A DNA stretch of 27,878 bases from Candidatus Aminicenantes bacterium UBA647 (GTDB taxonomy: Bacteria > Acidobacteriota > Aminicenantia > UBA2199). The stretch covers positions 1 through 27,878 of the forward strand of contig DBOL01000010.1 of the NCBI GenBank assembly GCA_002299555.1, written 5' to 3'. Shown here in pieces: positions 23,499 through 27,878 of the stretch. Numbering within the stretch: position 1 is the first letter of the stretch; each line of letters starts with the position of its first letter. Made by a program: the position numbers and the translations under genes. The notes under the pieces are model-generated. The model searched no databases and was not told where the DNA came from. It worked only from the letters and a program-made list of their open reading frames with translations.

Positions 23499-24073
23499 TT
23501 CTTCCCTCCTTTTATCAACCCTTTATACCCTTTGGTAACTGCATCACAAAAAGCTCGAGAGGAGATCGTAGCTGCTGAAATTGAATCAATCTCGCCTCTA
23601 TCCTTTGTCACTTTTATCCCATCTTCTATTGAAGGCAACTTCCCTTTGAACTGATCCTTGAATTTCGGAGTACTCATTTTACTCCCCAGGCCGGGAGTTT
23701 CCCTATGTTGAATCACAGAGGTATTGACGATCTTTCCATCCTTATCAAAACCGACCATTATAATTACATCCTCTACAAATCCCTTTGCAAATGTTTTTAC
23801 AGCAGTTCCTATATACTCCTCTCCAACTTTCGCAGGATAATATTCAACTCCTTCAAATCCTTCAACATTGTATTTTGATTCATATGGATTATTATCAAAC
23901 TCCGGGAGAACTTCCTTTATCCCGTCCAGCGTTTTCTTTAACTGGACGGCTGCAATAGCATCCTTTGTGCTGATGTATGTAAACCCCAATGCAAGTGCCG
24001 AAACAAGTGCAACAACAGTAAGTACTGTAACCATATTGAAAAATGTTGACTCCATTTTCTTTTTATCAGCCAT
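23495..24073 (-). CDS. rnfG: Rnf complex FMN subunit RnfG
   Basis: A 192-residue single-span protein whose periplasmic FMN-binding domain carries covalently bound FMN. The start at 24073 (MADKKKMES) is chosen because AAGGAGG precedes it; a longer frame to 24136 has no ribosome site. One membrane helix covers ~12-35. HRETPGLGSKM (~123-133) and DSISAATISSRA (~163-174) are the family motifs, with the FMN-accepting Thr at position 169. The usual motif is S/T-G-A-T; here Gly is replaced by Ala (SAAT). The start overlaps the end of rnfD by 8 bases. FMN is attached by an ApbE-type flavin transferase, not encoded here. Confidence 0.95.
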   Translation of the reverse strand: MADKKKMESTFFNMVTVLTVVALVSALALGFTYISTKDAIAAVQLKKTLDGIKEVLPEFDNNPYESKYNVEGFEGVEYYPAKVGEEYIGTAVKTFAKGFVEDVIIMVGFDKDGKIVNTSVIQHRETPGLGSKMSTPKFKDQFKGKLPSIEDGIKVTKDRGEIDSISAATISSRAFCDAVTKGYKGLIKGGKK

Positions 24074-25073
24074 ATTTAACCTCCTTCCCGAATCTTTTGG
24101 GTTTTGAATATTTATCAATAAGAGGAACAAATGCATTCATTATTAGAATTGAATAAGAACACCCTTCCGGATATGATCCGAATATTCTGATCGCTCCGCA
24201 AAGTAAGCCTCCAAAAACTGCAAAAATTATCTGCCCTTTAACAGACATAGGGCTGGTAACCAGATCCGTCGCCATAAACCAGGCGCCCAACATTGCTCCA
24301 CCTGCCAGTAAATGAAAAAGGGGGTCAGCATATTTTGAAGGATCAATAAGCCACAGCACACCGGAAAACCCGGCAAGGGCTAACAGATAAAATACAGGTA
24401 TATGCCATGTAATTATCTTTTTATAAAGCATATATAATCCGCCAATAAGAATTGCCGCAGCAGAGATCTCTCCAAGAGATCCTCCAACTTTCCCGATAAA
24501 AATATCAATATAATCTACAGCTTCAACAGGAGGATCTGTCATCGCTCCCAGTGCCTTTGCTCCACCTTCAGCAAGCCTTCCCAGTGGAGTGGCTGCAGTA
24601 ATTGCATCAGTTCCCGGACTCCATATATTTGAAAAGGGGACAGGCCATGTTGTCATTTCAACCGGAAAGGATGCAAGCATAAATGCACGACCAACAAGTG
24701 CCGGGTTAAACGGATTCTTCCCGAGTCCTCCGAATGCCATCTTGGATATTCCAATTGCAATAACAGATCCTGCAAGTAACTGCCACCATGGAATATTTGA
24801 AGGAACATTGAAAGCGAGAAGAAGGCCGGTGATCGCTGCACTTCCGTCAAGAACAGTTACTTCACTTTTAAGCATAAATTTCTGTATCAGGAATTCTATT
24901 CCGACACAAAATATAACTGAAAGGAGAACTACCTTAATTGCATCAAACCCGAAGGTATAGACCGAAATAGCAAACGAAGGCATAAGTGCAATAACAACTC
25001 CCCACATTACTTTTTCAACTGAAAGTTCACCTTTCTCATGAGGTGATAATGAAACTATTAGTTTATTGCTCAC
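24066..25073 (-). CDS. rnfD: Rnf complex membrane FMN subunit RnfD
   Basis: A 335-residue polytopic protein, homologous to NqrB, that carries covalent FMN. I start it at GTG 25073 because AAAGGAGG lies five bases upstream and this gives a 4-base overlap (GTGA) with the rnfC stop; an ATG at 25187 would overlap rnfC by 118 bases. It reads LIVSLSPHEKGELSVEKVMW at the N-terminus, a family hallmark. The FMN site is TDAITAATPL (155-164), with Thr162 the likely attachment residue; as in RnfG here, the Gly of the usual S/T-G-A-T is Ala. GGLGKNPFNPALVGRAF and FGSYPEGCSYSILIMNA are further family blocks. It makes the membrane core of the pump. Confidence 0.95.
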   Translation of the reverse strand: MSNKLIVSLSPHEKGELSVEKVMWGVVIALMPSFAISVYTFGFDAIKVVLLSVIFCVGIEFLIQKFMLKSEVTVLDGSAAITGLLLAFNVPSNIPWWQLLAGSVIAIGISKMAFGGLGKNPFNPALVGRAFMLASFPVEMTTWPVPFSNIWSPGTDAITAATPLGRLAEGGAKALGAMTDPPVEAVDYIDIFIGKVGGSLGEISAAAILIGGLYMLYKKIITWHIPVFYLLALAGFSGVLWLIDPSKYADPLFHLLAGGAMLGAWFMATDLVTSPMSVKGQIIFAVFGGLLCGAIRIFGSYPEGCSYSILIMNAFVPLIDKYSKPKRFGKEVKYG

Positions 25074-26410
25074 TGCTGCCTCCTTTCTCTCATTATTCTC
25101 ATCACATTCTGTTTTCCGTATCTGATATGGTCCAGTAAATGCCTTGATGAAGGACAGGTGTAACTGCAGGAGCCACACTCTATACAATCAACTATATCTT
25201 CCTTTTCGCACTCTTCGAACATATCTTTTTCAGCCAGTTTTTCCAGGAGGTAAGGTTCAAGTCCCATCGGGCAGACACTTACACATTTTGAACATCTGAT
25301 ACAGTTCTGGATTGAATCTCTTTTTGATTCATCTTCACTCATAATAACAATACCTGAAGTACCTTTTGTAACCGGAATATCAAGGTGGTTAACAGCTTTA
25401 CCCATCATGGGCCCGCCGCTGATCATTTTTCCGGTATTCTCAGGAATTTCTGCACCGAGTTTTTCCAGCAGATTCTTTGCAGGAATGCCAATCCTTACGA
25501 GGAAGTTCCCGCCTTTTTTCAAATCTTTTCCAGTCAGAGTTACTACTCTTTCAATAAGCGGCTTGTTCTTCTGAACAGCTTCATAGATCGCAAATGCCGT
25601 TCCTATATTATTAACAATACATCCTACATCAAGAGGAAGTTTCCCGCTCGGGATCTCCCTGTTAAGTAGAGATTTGATCAACTGCTTTTCTGCTCCCTGT
25701 GGATACTGAACCTTTAATGGTACAACCTCAATTCCGGGATAATCCTTCGCCTTTTCAGAGAGGATCTTTATCGCATCGGGTTTATTGGATTCGATCCCGA
25801 TCATTGCCCTCTCAACCTTACCGGCCTTCATCATGATTGAGATACCTACAAGTATTTCATCAGGCCTCTCCAGCATGACCCTGTGATCCGATGTCAGATA
25901 AGGTTCGCACTCGACACCATTGATAACAAGAGTATCTGCAGTTTTTCCATCCGGGAACATATATTTCACATGGGTCGGAAATGCAGCTCCGCCCATTCCT
26001 ACTATACCTGAATCTTTTATCCTTTGAATTATCTCTTCAGGAGAAAGTTTGATCTCTTTGACCAGAGTTTCACTTTTATCTATTTTCGCTTCCCACTCAT
26101 CACCTTCCACATTTATGATCACCGCATTTTTCCTGTAACCTGTGGCATCGGTAACTCCATCAACTTTGAACACTGTTCCGGATACAGGAGAGTGGATGTT
26201 TGCAGAGATAAAACCCTTGGCTTCACCTATCAATGTTCCTACCTTAACTTTATCTCCTTTCTCAACCTTCGGAACTGCAGGGACACCAAGGTGCTGTGAC
26301 ATTGTCACTGATACCCTCTTTGGAATATCTACCGGAACGACAGGAATATCAGCAGTCATTTTATTTTCGGGAGGATGAACTCCACCGAGTTTAAAAGTTT
26401 TTAATTTCAT
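25070..26410 (-). CDS. rnfC: Rnf complex NADH-binding subunit RnfC
   Basis: A 446-residue peripheral subunit that exchanges electrons between NAD+/NADH and the complex. The N-terminus GGVHPPENKMTA is the family start. A flavin/NADH-binding fold similar to NuoF follows: IVGMGGAAFPTHVK (~136-149), NGVECEPYLTSDHRVM (~165-180) and GCIVNNIGTAFAIYEA. Two [4Fe-4S] motifs, CIRCSKCVSVCP and CIECGSCSYTCP, are near the C-terminus. The usual Ala/Lys-rich C-terminal extension of proteobacterial RnfC is missing, as in clostridial-type proteins. The ATG overlaps the rnfB stop (ATGA) with GAGGTGA upstream. Direction of electron flow cannot be read from the sequence. Confidence 0.97.
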   Translation of the reverse strand: MKLKTFKLGGVHPPENKMTADIPVVPVDIPKRVSVTMSQHLGVPAVPKVEKGDKVKVGTLIGEAKGFISANIHSPVSGTVFKVDGVTDATGYRKNAVIINVEGDEWEAKIDKSETLVKEIKLSPEEIIQRIKDSGIVGMGGAAFPTHVKYMFPDGKTADTLVINGVECEPYLTSDHRVMLERPDEILVGISIMMKAGKVERAMIGIESNKPDAIKILSEKAKDYPGIEVVPLKVQYPQGAEKQLIKSLLNREIPSGKLPLDVGCIVNNIGTAFAIYEAVQKNKPLIERVVTLTGKDLKKGGNFLVRIGIPAKNLLEKLGAEIPENTGKMISGGPMMGKAVNHLDIPVTKGTSGIVIMSEDESKRDSIQNCIRCSKCVSVCPMGLEPYLLEKLAEKDMFEECEKEDIVDCIECGSCSYTCPSSRHLLDHIRYGKQNVMRIMRERRQQ

Positions 26411-27291
26411 TTGGTCACCTCTGCACTCTCTTTCTCTTCGGGTTTCGGTTTAGGTTTTGGTGGTTCGAATGTTGAAAGGATCGCAGTTGTCGGGCAGACA
26501 ACAATACATTTACCGCATGCTATACATTTATCTCCGTCAATGAAGGCAAGATTGTTTGCCATTGTTATGGCACTCGCTACCGGAGGACAGACATCGAAAC
26601 ATTTTGCACATCCTATACAGGTTACCTTACAATTCTTCATCGGGATCGGGCCCTTCTCCTCGTTCATACATGCAACCCATACCCGTCTGTCTTTCCTGCC
26701 TCTCGGTCGTATTTCAATAATATCTCTCGGACAGGCCTTAACACAGGCTCCGCAACTTGTACATTTATCGGGAATTACAACCGGAAGACCGGTCTCCTCA
26801 TCCATATATATAGCTTCAAAATCGCAGGCGTCAACGCAATCACCTAATCCCAGGCAACCATGTGGGCAGCTATTCTCTCCACTGAATAAGGTGTGGGCAA
26901 TAGCACATTTCTGAGGCCCTTCATAAGTGAGTTTAGAAGGTGCTTTCGTTTTTGTTCCGTTGCATCTTACCACTGCCGTGGTTGGAGCAGATTCTTCAAC
27001 GGTCATGCCAAGAAATTCGCCTACCGCAGCCATAGTTTCGTTTCCCCCCGGAGGACAGGCAAGCCCGGAGATATCTCCATTATCAGCTCCCTTCACGAGG
27101 GCGGATGCAAATCCACTGCAACCGGGGAAACCGCATCCACCGCAATTCGCACCTGGAAGGATCTCGGTAACATCCCCTATTCTCGGATCTTCATCTACCT
27201 TGAATTTTTTAGCGACAAAGAAAAGTATAACGGCAGCCCCTGCCGCGATCAGGGCCAGCGCACCAACAGAATATAAAATTACAGGATTCAA
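26407..27291 (-). CDS. rnfB: Rnf complex iron-sulfur subunit RnfB
   Basis: A 294-residue membrane-anchored ferredoxin-like subunit that accepts electrons from reduced ferredoxin. It has one N-terminal helix (~5-27), then a four-Cys cluster motif CGGCGFPGCSGFA with a distal Cys (~50-80). CPHGCLGLGDCVDACDF and three ferredoxin-type motifs follow: CTSCGACVKACP, CIGCAKCFDVCP and CIACGKCIVVCP. Several [4Fe-4S] clusters are therefore expected, more than in the short proteobacterial form. The C-terminus is a Pro/Lys/Glu tail. The start is TTG at 27291 with GAGGTGA just upstream; no better start exists before the helix. rseC lies 13 bases upstream. Confidence 0.96.
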   Translation of the reverse strand: MNPVILYSVGALALIAAGAAVILFFVAKKFKVDEDPRIGDVTEILPGANCGGCGFPGCSGFASALVKGADNGDISGLACPPGGNETMAAVGEFLGMTVEESAPTTAVVRCNGTKTKAPSKLTYEGPQKCAIAHTLFSGENSCPHGCLGLGDCVDACDFEAIYMDEETGLPVVIPDKCTSCGACVKACPRDIIEIRPRGRKDRRVWVACMNEEKGPIPMKNCKVTCIGCAKCFDVCPPVASAITMANNLAFIDGDKCIACGKCIVVCPTTAILSTFEPPKPKPKPEEKESAEVTK

Positions 27292-27304
27292 TGTTCACCT
27301 CATT

Positions 27305-27730
27305 TTATGTTTGGGGTCTCCTTTCTGCTTTGAATAAAAACTTCTTTTCGAACCTTCCCCGTAAAAAATAAAGAAGAACATAATAAGGGATAAGGCTGGC
27401 AAGAGATACTAAAGCTGAAAAGGGTTCACTTTTTCCTGAAGATGTCATAGCAAAAAGGGTCGTCACAAGAATCAGGAAAGGTAAAAGGATACCGTAAAAC
27501 AGCGCTACCCATCCAAGCCTTTCCTCGATAATGACATTAACTTTTTCACCTGCTTCGAATCTTTCTCCAGGCAAAGCATCTATATATTTTTCGGACATAT
27601 CGGCTGCGGTACAACTCCCCTTTGCATGGCAGGAAGCACATGCAGAAATGGAGATAATTTTCACCCGTACTTTATCATCTTTAACAGATACAACTCTTCC
27701 TTCGTGAGATATCAGAGAATCACGGGCCAT
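27305..27730 (-). CDS. rseC: RseC/MucC-family protein (SoxR-reducing system)
   Basis: A 141-residue membrane protein. A soluble N-terminal part (~1-68) carries a cysteine cluster, CASCHAKGSC (residues 31-40), typical of RseC/RsxC-linked proteins, with the VVSVKDDKVRVKI beta strand before it. Two membrane helices (~72-92 and ~103-122) and a basic tail follow. It leads the operon rseC-rnfB-C-D-G-E-A, an order seen in other bacteria with Rnf. Its function is not fully settled; it is thought to support assembly or redox tuning of the complex. The ATG at 27730 has only a weak AGGA site. No convincing promoter lies between it and tRNA-Leu, though a TATAAT occurs without a matching -35. Confidence 0.9.
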   Translation of the reverse strand: MARDSLISHEGRVVSVKDDKVRVKIISISACASCHAKGSCTAADMSEKYIDALPGERFEAGEKVNVIIEERLGWVALFYGILLPFLILVTTLFAMTSSGKSEPFSALVSLASLIPYYVLLYFLRGRFEKKFLFKAERRPQT

Positions 27731-27809
27731 ATTTCCTATTAATCCTTTTATTTATATAATTTAAACTGAATCTGCTGTTAAAATAATTATAGTCGAATTT
27801 GCTAATAAA

Positions 27810-27878
27810 TGCCGGAGGAGGGAGTCGAACCCTCACAAGGGGTAAACCTCGACGGATTTTGAGTCCGTTGCGTCTGCC
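27810..27878 (-). tRNA. tRNA-Leu (CAA), 5' end beyond the window
   Basis: Reading the minus strand, the 3' acceptor half is CTCCGGC with discriminator A, the T arm GAGGG-TTCGACT-CCCTC, a long variable arm (a class II tRNA), and an anticodon arm ACGGA-CTCAAAA-TCCGT giving anticodon CAA. The 5' acceptor strand and most of the D arm are cut off by the window end. CCA is not encoded. It lies upstream of rseC on the same strand. Confidence 0.88.

Noticed and set aside
25074..25187. Longer RnfD beginning at 25187
   Set aside because: It would overlap rnfC by 118 bases, with no family similarity in the extension; GTG 25073 has a strong ribosome site and the conserved N-terminus.
1..27878. CRISPR array, insertion sequence, prophage or integration site
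   Set aside because: No regularly spaced repeats, transposase, integrase or phage genes are seen; the repeats found are confined to intergenic blocks.

Overview
The window is an AT-rich bacterial segment, densely packed, with no stretch over 300 bases lacking a gene. It looks like a Gram-negative, largely anaerobic bacterium. Evidence for this is a Kdo (LPS inner core) gene set, a complete rseC-rnfBCDGEA electron-transport operon, corrinoid methyltransfer proteins and several signal-peptide proteins. The rseC-rnfB-C-D-G-E-A order and a VWFA-related secreted protein fit lineages of, or near, the Fibrobacterota-Chlorobiota-Bacteroidota group or a related candidate phylum, but I cannot name a species. 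TAG is an ordinary stop codon here. Promoters read as classical sigma-70 sites (TTGACA-like, almost always a 17-bp spacer, TATAAT-like), unlike the Bacteroidota consensus.

Layout. 1-235: tRNA-Gly and tRNA-Cys behind a near-consensus promoter. 234-1126 (minus): membrane protein and hotdog thioesterase. 1232-3530 (plus): GAF/PP2C-type phosphatase and HAD phosphatase. 3527-8110 (minus): ftsK-kdsA-kdsD-kdsC, joining a DNA translocase to Kdo synthesis. 8166-9188 (minus): threonine dehydrogenase. 9339-11198 (plus): NhaC-type antiporter, meeting a half-length Nramp-family remnant (11174-11761, minus). 11862-12467 (plus): orphan APS kinase, with a terminator shared with a tiny membrane ORF. 12920-16623 (plus): a four-gene corrinoid methyltransfer operon. 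16634-17770 (minus): saccharopine dehydrogenase-family enzyme. 18016-18537 (minus): ferritin. 18617-21007 (minus) and 21197-22087 (plus): two divergent secreted proteins. 22323-27730 (minus): Rnf operon. 27810-end (minus): partial tRNA-Leu.

The most interesting unit is 12920-16623. It encodes a pyrrolysine-free MttB-family methyltransferase, a stand-alone MetH-type activation-domain protein, a corrinoid carrier and a homocysteine S-methyltransferase, coupled end to end behind one strong promoter. Together they look like a split methionine synthase that takes its methyl group from a methylated (probably quaternary) amine instead of methyl-tetrahydrofolate. The Rnf complex and the NhaC antiporter suggest ion-gradient bioenergetics. 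A second theme is translation without leaders: at least two divergent genes start with ATG 6 nt after their -10 box and have no Shine-Dalgarno sequence, whereas most other genes have strong ones.
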